Under the pieces are notes generated by a model that was given only the letters and a program-made list of their open reading frames with translations, did no database searches and had not been told where the DNA came from. A stretch of DNA of 64,000 nucleotides from Anniella stebbinsi (lineage: Eukaryota; Chordata; Lepidosauria; Squamata; Anniellidae), in NCBI GenBank assembly GCA_029215795.1, contig JARDYH010000004.1:216234517-216298516 (forward strand), written 5' to 3'. The position numbers and the translations under genes are program-made. This document shows, piece after piece, positions 11,210 to 20,687 of the stretch (positions are counted from its first letter, which is position 1; each line of letters opens with the position of its first letter).

Positions 11210-12190
11210 TTTAGAGATTCTTATGTCGAGAGTTGCAACCAAACACATCTGACAGGCACCAGGTTGGAGAATGTTGTTCAAGGACAAGGGAAGGCAGAAT
11301 GTAGATCTCCAGATGTTTTGGAATTCAATTTGTAAAAACCCCTATCAGCATGGGCAGTTATCAGGAATGCTGCGAGTTATGTCCAAAACATCAGGATAGA
11401 TTTATTTTCTGCCCACATCTGTACTAAAGTATGATGTTTTCCAGCATTAAGATATGTGATCAATCAAGGAACTACAAAAGAGCTGCATCACTTTAAATAA
11501 ACTGTCTAAACCAAATGAAACAACAATGAATGAATCTTGAATACCTAATCTGGATAGCCCTTCAGACATCAACATTAGTTTTCAACACATGGCATAGGAT
11601 GTCTGTTTCTTGAATATCAGATAAAGGATTTCTTTTACTTGTTCAGCAGTGTGAGATCAAAGGCAGAGCTACCACCTAATACTTTCATGCTTAAGTATTA
11701 TTTTAAAATTAAGTATGAAATTATTTTTATCTTCCCCACAACACATAACATGAGAGTTAAAGTGCAACACATCTGGAGAGCACCAAGCTGGAGAGGGTTG
11801 ACTCCTATACTTGTCTTCTCAGAAGTCAGTGCCACTGAATTCACTAGGGCTTACTCCCAAGAGGTATAGGATTGCAAACTAATCTCATCTGAAAGGTGTT
11901 CAAGACAGCCAAACTAAACCTCTTCTGCTCCTCTGTCACTTTGATGAGATGATGTATGTGGAGGGATTGTGGGGAGTGAACAGTGTATTTTGTATAAATA
12001 TATTTTAAGAAAAAAAACATTGGTTCTTTGAAAGGCAGGATATTGACCAAAAGTTGGAAGTGCCTGGCACATGCTCTGGTTCTAGATCTGTAATGAATAG
12101 TTCCCCTTTTGTTATCAAGCGTGCTGCTATATGCAAGATGTGTTCGAGGGAAAAGTATTGAGCAGACCTTGTATTTGCTAAGGATATGGA
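11210..12190. other. No gene; unique DNA with MITE scraps
   Basis: Short CAACACATCTGGAGAGCACCA-like pieces (11240-11400, 11755-11800) resemble the CTGGAGGGCACCAGGTTG MITE family. The rest is AT-rich and unrecognised. Confidence 0.35.
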
Positions 12191-12232
12191 ACAGCATTCC
12201 CCATTTGTTGCCCTCCAGGTGTTTGAGATGAG

Positions 12233-12361
12233 AAGTCCCAGCATTCCTGACCATGGGACATACTGACTTGCAATGATAAGAGTTGTAGTCCAAAAGAGAA
12301 GTAGGTGGCCCTAAGTTGTTTGTTATCAGTTTTCCACAACCCCACCGTCACCTTTGCATAT
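12233..12361 (-). repeat. Inverted duplication, arm 2
   Basis: Reverse complement of 10931-11115 with an internal deletion. The similar protein frames MALSC-SLSIFHNPTVT (minus, 10782-10991) and MALSC-LLSVFHNPTVT (plus, 12305) are shadows of this inverted repeat, not paralogous genes. Confidence 0.8.
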
Positions 12362-12363
12362 AA

Positions 12364-12367
12364 TATA

Positions 12368-12438
<71 letters not shown>
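12364..12438. repeat. Compound (AT)n(GT)n microsatellite
   Basis: About 35 bp of TA followed by about 32 bp of GT, abutting arm 2. A separate (TG)n lies at 12555-12574. Confidence 0.95.
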
Positions 12439-12441
<3 letters not shown>

Positions 12442-12579
12442 CTTTCTTTTGTTTGTTTTAGCACTGGCCTATTTTGTAGAGTTTGGATTTTACATAACAG
12501 CTAACTTTCACATTCTTTCTTGTTTTGTTTTTTCTTACCTCTCTTGTTGACTTTATGTGTGTGTGTGTGTGTGTTTTAA

Positions 12580-13660
12580 AGCCCTCACACATGTGCTTGG
12601 GAAGGTTCTCTTTAATGCCTCTGTTTTTGTAATGTTACTGTCTTAAATTATTGTTTTTGACTGATGACCGATCAATTGTGCTTGGTCTTATTTCAATATG
12701 CTCCTGACTATCTTGGGAACCCTTTGGATCATAATGTAGTATACAAATAAAGTGGGTGTGTTTGCATGTGTGTGCCTGTATGTGTGCAGAGGGGGAATCA
12801 GAATAGGCCTGTTGAATGAAAAATAATAATGTAATACATAGAAAATTCTGCACCATGCTAGAACGGCCTCATTTTTACCACAAAGCCTTATGCATGTAGT
12901 TAGCAAGTGGCCATTATGTCCGAATCTCCGCTCTATATGTTTGTAGATGCAGCATAAAGCAAGCAACGGCTGTGGGAAACGCTGCAGTGTGTGAAAATCT
13001 CATTTTACAGTACTTTTTGGGCTCAGTCCACTCAGATGATTTCAATTCTTTCCCATATGGGTACCAGTTGTTAGCCAGCCTGCAAACTCAGACTCAGTTA
13101 GTGGCGCTCACAAAAATGTTCCCTTTTAACTGTTCCTGAAACTGCACAGCTGTCTTTCTGTATGTGACTGAACTCCGTAATGGGACGAGAAAGGAAAGGC
13201 AGCAAATGAATTTTAGAAGAGCAGAAGTTGACTCACATGGAGGAAGCACGAAATGAGAGCCAAACTCCAGATGGATGCAGGTTGCTGTTCCAAGTGGAAA
13301 TGTAATTCCCTGAATGCTGACCCTAAAGGCATTATATTGGCCTTACTTACACATTGCATGGAAATAATTCCCATTATTTTCAGCTGAGCATATTCCCATG
13401 CAAAAACCATATTCCCCAAAATAGGGGAAAATGTTTCCCAAAGAAGCCCCCCCCCCCATATCTCTCATAACCCAAATTCATGGTTATGAGCTGACAGATT
13501 ATGAGCAGCCTGTAGGTATTTATTTCAATGGTAGATCGTTGTGGCGCAGCCAGAAAGAGCCCAGTAACTGACTTGCACACCAGGGATTATTTCAGTCAAG
13601 GGCTTGAATTTCTCCACAAAGACAGACACCCTGCAAAGTACCAAGGCGTTTGTTTTTTCT
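12580..13660. other. No gene recognised
   Basis: Apparently single-copy DNA. Frames of 60-92 codons on both strands have no domain. A C-run interrupts at 13448. Confidence 0.35.
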
Positions 13661-13664
13661 TGAG

Positions 13665-13736
13665 GGGGAGAAGCAATGGTTCAGTGGTAGAGAGAATATG
13701 TTGCATGCATACAGTCAAGGTCTCAAACCCTGGCTT
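13665..13736 (+). mobile_element. tRNA-Ala-derived SINE head, diverged
   Basis: GGTTCAGTGGTAGAGAGAAT, TTGCATGCA (anticodon-loop region) and TCTCAAACCCTGGC (degenerate B box) match the better copy at 45815. The tail is replaced by AT-rich sequence. Confidence 0.55.
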
Positions 13737-14000
13737 CTTTTTATTTATTTACCACCTAAATAAAAAAACCATTATACAATGACCCGGACTCTGCCCTTAG
13801 GCCTATAAGACATGGTGCAAAAGATGGTTGGGGAGCTATTAAAAGGGAATATGAAAGCAAGGAAACTGAGGCAGTAATCAGTTCCCCATTGCATGATGAC
13901 CAGGTGGAATGGCCACTAAGGAAACCATTTTGGGATCAGAGGTGGAAGAACCAAATAGCAGTGTTTTCCCTATCTAAATCAGTGGAGTGGGCTGTACTGA

Positions 14001-14001
<1 letters not shown>

Positions 14002-14039
<38 letters not shown>
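14002..14039. repeat. (CT)n microsatellite
   Basis: About 19 CT units. Confidence 0.95.
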
Positions 14040-14041
<2 letters not shown>

Positions 14042-14084
14042 TGAAGACAGGTATCTGGTTTAGACAAATGAGAATATACAAATT

Positions 14085-14412
14085 CAGGCAATCAGTGGCT
14101 AATAGTTATGCTGGCTATGAATTACCCGCAGAACCAGAGGCGAATGTCTCTCAATTACAGTTGTTGGAGAACATGAGCAAGCTTCCCATGTGTATCTGGC
14201 TGGCCATTGTGCACAGAGAATTCTGAGCCAGATAGACCTTTGGAAAGATCCTCTTCTTGCATTCTTATCTCCACTTTAAAAAAAATCTTGGTTGCGCTGC
14301 TTAGAAAAACTTCCACTTGGGACCACAGAGAGCTGCTGCTACTGCAGATTAGACAGGACTGGGCTAGATGGCCCAGTGGTCTAACTCAATATAAAGCAGC
14401 TTCATATTTTCG
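14085..14412 (+). mobile_element. CR1 LINE 3' end, degraded
   Basis: AATCAGTGGCTAATAGTTATG and ACCAGAGGCGAATG resemble the CR1 consensus used for 6583. The last part is diagnostic: GACTGGGCTAGATGGCCCAG, TGGTCTAACTCAATATAAAG, GCAGCTTCATATTT. The body is interrupted by unrelated sequence around 14200-14330. Confidence 0.6.
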
Positions 14413-14654
14413 GTAAATAGTCCTGCAAACTGATCCTGTTCCCTTTCACATCAGAGCATAGCATCCACTCAGTTCCTCTGTCTCTCTTAGAAATACGGAT
14501 CCTCCATTGTTGTTTGTTTTGCCTTTGAAATTTGTCTTGGGGCTCTGCTAGATGTGATACCAATGAATGAGCATGTCTTTGTATGTAAAGAGCAGCTGTA
14601 GGAGAGCCTGAGCAACATCTGGATCTCAGGACTATACATACTTACCCGAAACAA

Positions 14655-15100
14655 TCTTGGAAAATGCAGATCATAAAATATACCGGGACAGAATAATTCA
14701 TACAGGTAAGACAATACCTTGCAACTGACCAGACATAACAGACAAAAAAGGAAAAAAAAACACGTACCTCATTGACATAGCAATACCTTATGACAAAAAT
14801 GTTGTAGAAAAGGAAGAGGAAAAGAGAGAAAAATATTCACCACTGGCCATGGAAGTTAAAGAACTATGGCAACAGGGAACGGTCACAATTGTTCCATTAA
14901 TCACATCAGTCACTGGCATCACATCAAAAAAACTATACAGAAAACCTTCAGAAACTAGGCCTACAAAATACATCCACACCAACATCCGGAAAGCAGTCAT
15001 ACTTAAAACATGTTCAATTGTAGGAAATTCCTGACTCAGCAAAAGACAGCATGACCTACCAAATCCCATCATGTCCATCTAGAAAAACCACAACAAGCGA
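14655..15100 (+). pseudogene. R4/Dong-like LINE, C-terminal endonuclease fragment
   Basis: Homologous to 33361-33815. It retains the C-terminal part after the PD-(D/E)XK nuclease core: MEVKELWQQG, then VTGITSKK and KYIHTNIRKAVILKTCS (frame 14849-15034). Relative to the 33 kb copy there is a 6-bp deletion beside the PD motif and an expanded A-run, so it is inactive. The 3' end (CATGTCCATCTAGAAAAACC) runs into an AAG microsatellite, whereas the other copy ends in AAT. The whole 5' part, including the reverse transcriptase, is missing. Confidence 0.75.
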
Positions 15101-15148
15101 GAAAGAAGAAGAAGAAGAAGAAGAAGAAGAAGAAGAAGAAGAAGAAGA
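15101..15148. repeat. (AAG)n microsatellite
   Basis: About 15 AAG units directly at the 3' end of the R4-like fragment. Confidence 0.95.
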
Positions 15149-15149
15149 C

Positions 15150-15870
15150 AATGTACATTAATCACCTTTCCACAATTACTGTCACATTTAGTTGGATCCT
15201 CTCTCTGCCATGAAAAATGGCAAGTTTTCATCAGCGCACCTTTTGTGTCCCACTGAAGAGTCCCCTTGGAGCTCACAGTCTGACGAGGACATGGCTAGTA
15301 GATACTTCTTCCTTTCCTGAATGGGGATGTACATGCAGAGGTTTCTTTTGTGGAGAAAGAAACCAGGCAAGTCCACTAGACTATGTTCAGGTGAACAGAA
15401 GAGATGCCGCCAGATCCCGATGAATAAATCCCCAATTTCAGCATTTTGCTTGCATGATTGAAGAGGACCGCTGGGAAAACAGCGTTGTGAATGAGTGCTT
15501 AGCCTCTGGCTCAGTGAAGTGTGGATGCCATAAGTGCATGTTTCATTGCTCTTCAGTTGTTCTAAAGGCACCTGCTCCCCCCTCCCTGCCATTTTCAGCT
15601 CTGTTGTGTTGAAAGATAAACAGGTGAAAATGGACAGCCAAGTGCTACTTTTTGTGCAAACAAACTGAGACCGCAAAGAAAATCATTCATACCAAGGCGT
15701 GCTGATCTTTATTGGTGGCTTTAGGAGTCAGGGCACAGACAGGAAAAAAGGAAAGAATTTCTTAATAAACCAAAAAAATTAGGGCAGCCATCCATGTTAC
15801 AATTGCTGCATGTGGATTGGTTAAAGATGTATGAGAAATTTCTTTCAGTTAGTTTTTGACCAGAATTTAC
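15150..15870. other. No gene recognised
   Basis: A 162-codon minus-strand frame (15188-15676) starts in the AAG-flanking region and has no recognisable domain or codon-use support. I treat it as chance. The remainder is unique. Confidence 0.35.
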
Positions 15871-15874
15871 CTGG

Positions 15875-16470
15875 GCTGGATCTACACCAAGCAGGATTTA
15901 ACACTTTGAAAATGGTTTGAAAACAGTATATGGACTGTGTCTTGGGTCCAAACAGTTGTCAATACTAATACTAATACTAATATATTTATTAATTTCTTAT
16001 CCACCTCTCCCTCTGGATCAAGGCAGGGTACAACCAAATACAAAACACCATAAAATACATATAACTGATTAAAAGCATAGAAAACTAATACATTATTAAA
16101 AGGCATCTTAAAATTCAACTGGGTAGGCCTGCCAGAAGAGATCAGTCTTTAGGGCTTTCTTAAATCCCGGGAGACATTTAAGTTGACAAATCTCTCACAG
16201 TCTGGGAGTTGCAGAAGGTCCTCTGGGTAATGGTTGTCAGCCTAGTTTTTGCTGACTGGAGTAAATTCTGCCCAGAGGACCTGAGTGTGTGAGGTGGATT
16301 GTACAGGAGAAGGCGATCCCGCAGGTAACTTGGACCCAAACCATGTAGGGCTAGCCAGTGAAGTGATTTTAAAGCTGGTGTAATACAGTCACCCCTAGGT
16401 GTACCAGTGACCAACCTGGCTGCCATATAAACTGTTATAAAGCAGTAATGTAGATCCTTCCCCAGTTTGC
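15875..16470. mobile_element. GATCTACAC MITE split by an L2-like LINE
   Basis: Left part 15875-15957 (GGATCTACACCAAGC, TGAAAACAGTATATGGACTG, CAAACAGTTGTCA) and right part 16429-16465 (TGTTATAAAGCAGTAATGTA, GATCC) are two halves of the repeat that is whole at 27731-27882 and 46644-46786. The insert is the LINE at 15958-16428, so the MITE is the older of the two. Confidence 0.7.
15958..16428 (-). pseudogene. L2-like LINE 3' end, internally deleted
   Basis: On the minus strand: MAARLVTGTPRGDCITPALK, LHGLGPSYLRDRLL and LLQSAKTRLTTITQRT (16178-16426), a close relative of 21907-22293, then the untranslated end with a CCTTGATCCAGAGGGAGAGG block and an AGT/ATT-type tail at 15958-15982. Pieces are deleted relative to the longer copy, for instance the WLPISFWAKYKVLVITFK block. 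It starts at the same MAARL region, so it is strongly 5'-truncated. Confidence 0.75.
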
Positions 16471-16514
16471 ACCTCCTGGACCCAAATGTGGACCAAATGC
16501 AATCTGCAGTTGAA

Positions 16515-16775
16515 GTCCTTACATTTCTGAGTTTGCGATGTGATTTGCAGAATTCAAACTTCAGTCAAAAAATGTGTACAATTGAAAAATGTGCATGAAA
16601 AAGGGTACTTTTGAAAAATGCATACAAACACACTTCAATCAATGGGAGAAAAATAATATGCATTTCAGAAATGTGCACAATTGATGTGTACATTTGGGGA
16701 AATATGTACAAATTTTTGCATATGAGAAAAGAAATAAAACTCGCAGTCTGATACAGACATAACAAGCTTTTCCAT
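16515..16775. repeat. AAATGTGCACA dispersed repeat
   Basis: Shares ordered blocks with 32128-32385: TTACATTTCTGAGT, AAAATGTGTACA, GAAAAATG, a TTTCAG-AATG block and CTCGCAGTCTGATAC versus CTCACAGTCCAATCC. AT-rich and non-coding. Confidence 0.6.
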
Positions 16776-17139
16776 GGAATTTGGAGAAACTCAATTATCA
16801 CAAGTTGTGTCGATTTGCCAGTCCTTCATACTGATGTTATACCTGTGTTTGGCCGATCACAACACGTACACCCAGCTTTAAATAACTGGATATTAGGGAT
16901 GTGCACTGGATCGGACCTGATCCACGATCCGAGTCCGGTCCAGTGGGAAATCGGATAAATTATCCGATTTCCGATCCCGCAGCTGGATCGGCCGATCCAA
17001 TCCGAACCGGTCCGAAAAAGCTCCGAACCGGTTCGGCGGATCGGCGGATCGGCGGGCGCCCACTGGCGCCCACCGCCGCTTCCATTGGCGGGCGCCAGCG
17101 GGCGCCCGCCGATGAAAGTGGACAGCGGGGGGGGGGAGG

Positions 17140-18790
17140 AGGGGGGCACTTACCTTCTCGGCCCGGTGGCTCCCGTCCGGCGCCGGCGCCTACTACTACT
17201 AGCAGGCTCCGCGGCCTGCTCTAGGGTGGCGCGCCGGGTGATGTCATCACCCGGCGCGCTACTCTAGAGCAGGCCGCGGAGCCTGCTGGTAGTAGTAGGC
17301 GCCGGCGCCGGACGGGAGCCACCGGGCCGGGAAGGTAAGGAGGGGGTGCGTGGAGGGGAGGAGGGGGCGCGCGGAGGGGGGAGGGGGGCCCTTACCTTTC
17401 CGGCCCGGCGGCTCCCGTCCGGCGCCGGCGCCTACTACTCCCAGCAGGCTCCGCGGCCTGCTCTAGGATGGCGCGCCGGGTGATGTCATCACTCGGCGCG
17501 CTACTCTAGAGCAGGCCGCGGAGCCTGCTGGAAGTAGTAGGCGCTGGCGCCGGACGGGAGCCGCCGGGCCGGAAAGGTAAGGAGGGGGTGCGTGGAGGGG
17601 AGGAGGGGGCGCGCGGAGGGGGGAGGGGGGCCCTTACCTGCCCGGCCCGGCGGCTCCCGTCCGGCGCCGGCGCCTACTACTCCCAGCAGGCTCCGCGGCC
17701 TGCTCTAGGATGGCGCGCCGGGTGATGTCATCACCCGGCGCGCTACTCTAGAGCAGGCCGCGGAGCCTGCTGGAAGTAGTAGGCGCCGGCGCCGGACGGG
17801 AGCCGCCGGGCCGGAAAGGTAAGGAGGGGGTGCGTGGAGGGGAGGAGGGGGCGCGCGGAGGGGGGAGGGGGGCCCTTACCTGCCCGGCCCGGCGGCTCCC
17901 GTCCGGCGCCGGCGCCTACTACTCCCAGCAGGCTCCGCGGCCTGCTCTAGGATGGCGCGCCGGGTGATGTCATCACCCGGCGCGCTACTCTAGAGCAGGC
18001 CGCGGAGCCTGCTGGAAGTAGTAGGCGCCGGCGCCGGACGGGAGCCGCCGGGCCGGAAAGGTAAGGAGGGGGTGCGTGGAGGGGAGGAGGGGGCGCGCGG
18101 AGGGGGGAGGGGGGCCCTTACCTTTCCGGCCCGGCGGCTCCCGTCCGGCGCCGGCGCCTACTACTCCCAGCAGGCTCCGCGGCCTGCTCTAGGATGGCGC
18201 GCCGGGTGATGTCATCACCCGGCGCGCTACTCTAGAGCAGGCCGCGGAGCCTGCTGGAAGTAGTAGGCGCCGGCGCCGGACGGGAGCCGCCGGGCCGGAA
18301 AGGTAAGGAGGGGGTGCGTGGAGGGGAGGAGGGGGCGCGCGGAGGGGGGAGGGGGGCCCTTACCTTTCCGGCCCGGCGGCTCCCGTCCGGCGCCGGCGCC
18401 TACTACTCCCAGCAGGCTCCGCGGCCTGCTCTAGGATGGCGCGCCGGGTGATGTCATCACCCAGCGCGCTACTCTAGAGTAGGCCGCGGAGCCTGCTGGA
18501 AGTAGTAGGCGCCGGCGCCGGACGGGAGCCGCCGGGCCGGAAAGGTAAGGAGGGGGTGCGTGGAGGGGAGGAGGGGGCGCGCGGAGGGGGGAGGGGGGAG
18601 GGGGGCCCTTACCTGCCCGGCCCGGCGGCTCCCGTCCGGCGCCGGCGCCTACTACTACCAGCAGGCTCCGCAGCCTGCTCCAGGGTGGCGCGCCGGGTGA
18701 TGTCATCACCCGGCGCGCTACTCGAGAGTAGGCCGCGGAGCCCGCTGGTAGTAGCCGCCGGCGCCGGACGGGCCGAGAAGGTAAGTGGCG
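17140..18790. repeat. Seven-unit palindromic tandem array, 242-bp period
   Basis: The dyad word ATGTCATCAC recurs at 17241, 17483, 17725, 17967, 18209, 18451 and 18700, giving spacings of 242 five times and 249 once (an extra GGGGAGG-type heptamer near 18594). Each unit is a long imperfect palindrome: AAGGTAAGG, G-rich arm, CCCTTACCT, CCGGCCCGGCGGCTCCCGTC, GGCGCCGGCGCC, TACTACT, CAGCAGGCTCCGCGGCCTGC, TCTAG, GGCGCGCCGGGTGATG and the mirrored complement. Units 2-6 are nearly identical, implying recent amplification or homogenisation. Confidence 0.95.
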
Positions 18791-18993
18791 GGGAAGGGGG
18801 CTTACCCCCCCCCGGAGCCGTCCGCTTCTATCCGCTGGCGCCCGCGGGCGCCAGCGGATGGAAGCGGGCGGCCCCAGGGGGGGTAGGGAGCGCGGGGGAG
18901 GGGGTTTACCTGCCGGGGCCGTCCACTGCGGACGGCCCCGGGGGGGGGAGGGAGTTAGGCCCCCCCCTTACCCACCCGCCGCCATTTTTTCCT

Positions 18994-19023
18994 CATAGAC
19001 TTGCATTGCAATGCAAGTCTATG
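18994..19023. repeat. Perfect 30-bp palindrome inside hAT copy 2
   Basis: CATAGACTTGCATTG directly followed by its reverse complement, flanked by TTTTTTCC and GGAAAAAA, then GGCGGC on both sides. An identical palindrome is at 43842-43871. Confidence 0.95.
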
Positions 19024-19199
19024 GGGAAAAAAATGGCGGCCGATCCAAAAATTTACGATTTTTGGGTCGGGATCGGACTCGATCCGGTCCGGGGGGCCTC
19101 CGATTTTGTCCGAACCGGTCCGGGACAAAATTGGAGGTCCCGATCCGGGTCCCGATCCGATCCGGGGGGTCCGTGCACACCCCTACTGGATATATACGT

Positions 19200-19938
19200 C
19201 TGGATAAAGACATGAGTATAGTATACGCTGCTGCAGGAAACATTGTAGCTTGCAGGCGTAAAGTATATAGCTGCTTCTAAAAAGTTGAAAGGGATTAGGA
19301 CTGTCATTGCAATCCAGCAAAACTTGGAAGTCAGATGAAATATTTTGCATATTTGCTCTGCAGAGGATGCCTCTGGAAAATGCTGGAATCTAAACAATAA
19401 TGTGTTGTAGAATGGAGCCAAATGTGCCTCATATTTACTTCCACTTGCCTGGCAGACCTGCAACATCTATTTTATGAACCTATTTCTGTGGGCCACTAGG
19501 CATGCTTGCATGTAGATGGCTCTCATATCATACAGGCAAGTTAACGAAACAGTATCAACCATGGATGTCTCAGGATGAGGAAGAAGGTCTAATGATGCAT
19601 GTGCTAGTAATTTAAGTAGTTCACTGCCTGCACCAAACATTCCCTAAGGTTACCTGCTGCCTGACGTGCAACTTTAAAATAAATGGAAACCTCCTCCCAC
19701 TCCCTACTCTGCTCCCATTTTAAATGAGAAAATATTGTGTATGCACAATATGGTGGGAATTGGTCATTTGGAGACATTTATTGCAATACATAAGGCAAAT
19801 TGCCAGCAGGACCCTTGTCAACAAGCCCTCGGACCATGCATGATAGAATGCAATGGAGTTACGGGTGGGTAACGGCTCGCTGGCCAAATTTATCCTGCCA
19901 AATTAGCACTCAGATGCTGTGATATTCACACTGCAGTC

Positions 19939-19940
<2 letters not shown>
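19200..19940. other. No gene; unique DNA
   Basis: No repeat or coding signal recognised between the hAT element and the microsatellite cluster. Confidence 0.4.
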
Positions 19941-19948
<8 letters not shown>

Positions 19949-19991
<43 letters not shown>

Positions 19992-20062
19992 AATACAGAG
20001 AGAGAGAGAGGGAGAGAGAGAGAGGTATCTTAGGCCTACAACACACACACACACACACACAC
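19949..20062. repeat. Microsatellite cluster (CA)n, (AG)n, (CA)n
   Basis: CA at 19949-19987, AG at 19997-20024, CA at 20039-20062. Confidence 0.95.
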
Positions 20063-20082
20063 TATCCCCTATCCCAGGCATG

Positions 20083-20482
20083 GGGAGCCTTTGATGCCCA
20101 GGTATGGTTCAGGAGGTTCCCCAACTGGTCCACAAACTTCCTGCCAGGCCAGGCCCCCTCTGCTGGAAGATAAAAGTTCTTGTTTTGCTTACTTGTGAGT
20201 AAACATGCTGTTCATACTTACTTCTGAGCAAACATGCAAAGACTTGGTACTTGGGATGCTATTTTAAAGTGCTACTGAATGATTCAGTCTGCGAGTACAC
20301 ATGCAGAGGCTTGTCCTCCTTACTTCTGAGTAGGTTTTAAATCTGGCAGGATCACATTTTGGGCCTGCCCATCCTGCCCAGCTTAGTCTTTGGCCCTGCC
20401 CACCAATGGAATGCAGCACCACCAAAGACACTTCCACATTAGAATTCAGCACTGGGACTAAAAAAAAAAGTTCCCCACCTAT
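20083..20482. mobile_element. CAGGCATGGGGAGCC MITE
   Basis: Left end CAGGCATGGGGAGCC. The right end TTCCCCACCTATGCT is an imperfect inverse (about 12 of 15). The interior includes TCCTTACTTCTGAGTA and TTACTTGTGAGTAAACATGC words. No target duplication could be fixed. Confidence 0.5.
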
Positions 20483-20502
20483 GCTCTATACTTAACATTG
20501 CT

Positions 20503-20686
20503 GTTAAGAACATAAGAAATGTCATGCTGGATCAGACCAAGGGTTCATCTTGTCCAGCACTCTGTTCACACCGTGGCCAACCAGGTGCCGGCTAGGGACC
20601 AACAAAGCAGAATGCGGTGCAACAGCAACCTCCCACCCATGTTCCCCAGCAACTGATACATATAGGCTTACTGCCTCAGATACTGG
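20503..20686 (-). mobile_element. CR1 LINE 3' end (CCATGCTGGATC subfamily)
   Basis: Minus-strand 3' end with AAGAACATAAGAAATGTCAT, CACCGTGGCCAACCAGGTGC and CCCATGTTCCCCAGCAACTG, matching 5250-5450. It is truncated at 20686, where a different CR1 subfamily begins. Confidence 0.75.
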
Positions 20687-20687
20687 A

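Larger units (their letters stand above)
16894..19185 (+). mobile_element. Full hAT-like palindrome-rich MITE, 2292 bp (copy 2)
   Basis: Complete insertion. Exact 8-bp target duplication CTGGATAT at 16886-16893 and 19186-19193; ends TAGGGATGTGCA and TGCACACCCCTA. Left subterminal DNA (16905-17060) is GATC/CGGATC-rich. The middle is a CpG-rich array of seven palindromic units. On the right come a GGCGCCC palindrome (18836-18860), a GGGGCCGTCC block, a 30-bp perfect palindrome at 18994-19023 and GATCGG-rich DNA to the end. The 8-bp duplication and TA-starting termini fit the hAT superfamily. There is no transposase; the 219-codon frame at 18556 runs through the palindromes and is not a gene. 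Confidence 0.9.

Noticed and set aside
10782..12550. Two similar small proteins in opposite orientation
   Set aside because: The similarity comes from the inverted DNA duplication; the frames continue into a microsatellite on one side.
15188..15676. 162-codon minus-strand frame
   Set aside because: Starts and ends without context, no domain; plus-strand frame overlaps. Likely chance.
17140..18790. CRISPR-like array
   Set aside because: Units are contiguous 242-bp palindromes with no variable spacers; the genome is vertebrate.
16894..19185. CpG island marking a gene promoter
   Set aside because: The CpG richness is entirely inside a transposon bounded by an exact 8-bp duplication, and the same sequence occurs at five other loci.
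18556..19215. 219-codon plus-strand open frame
   Set aside because: Crosses palindromic array, subterminal repeats and the element end; it reads past the target duplication and has no domain.
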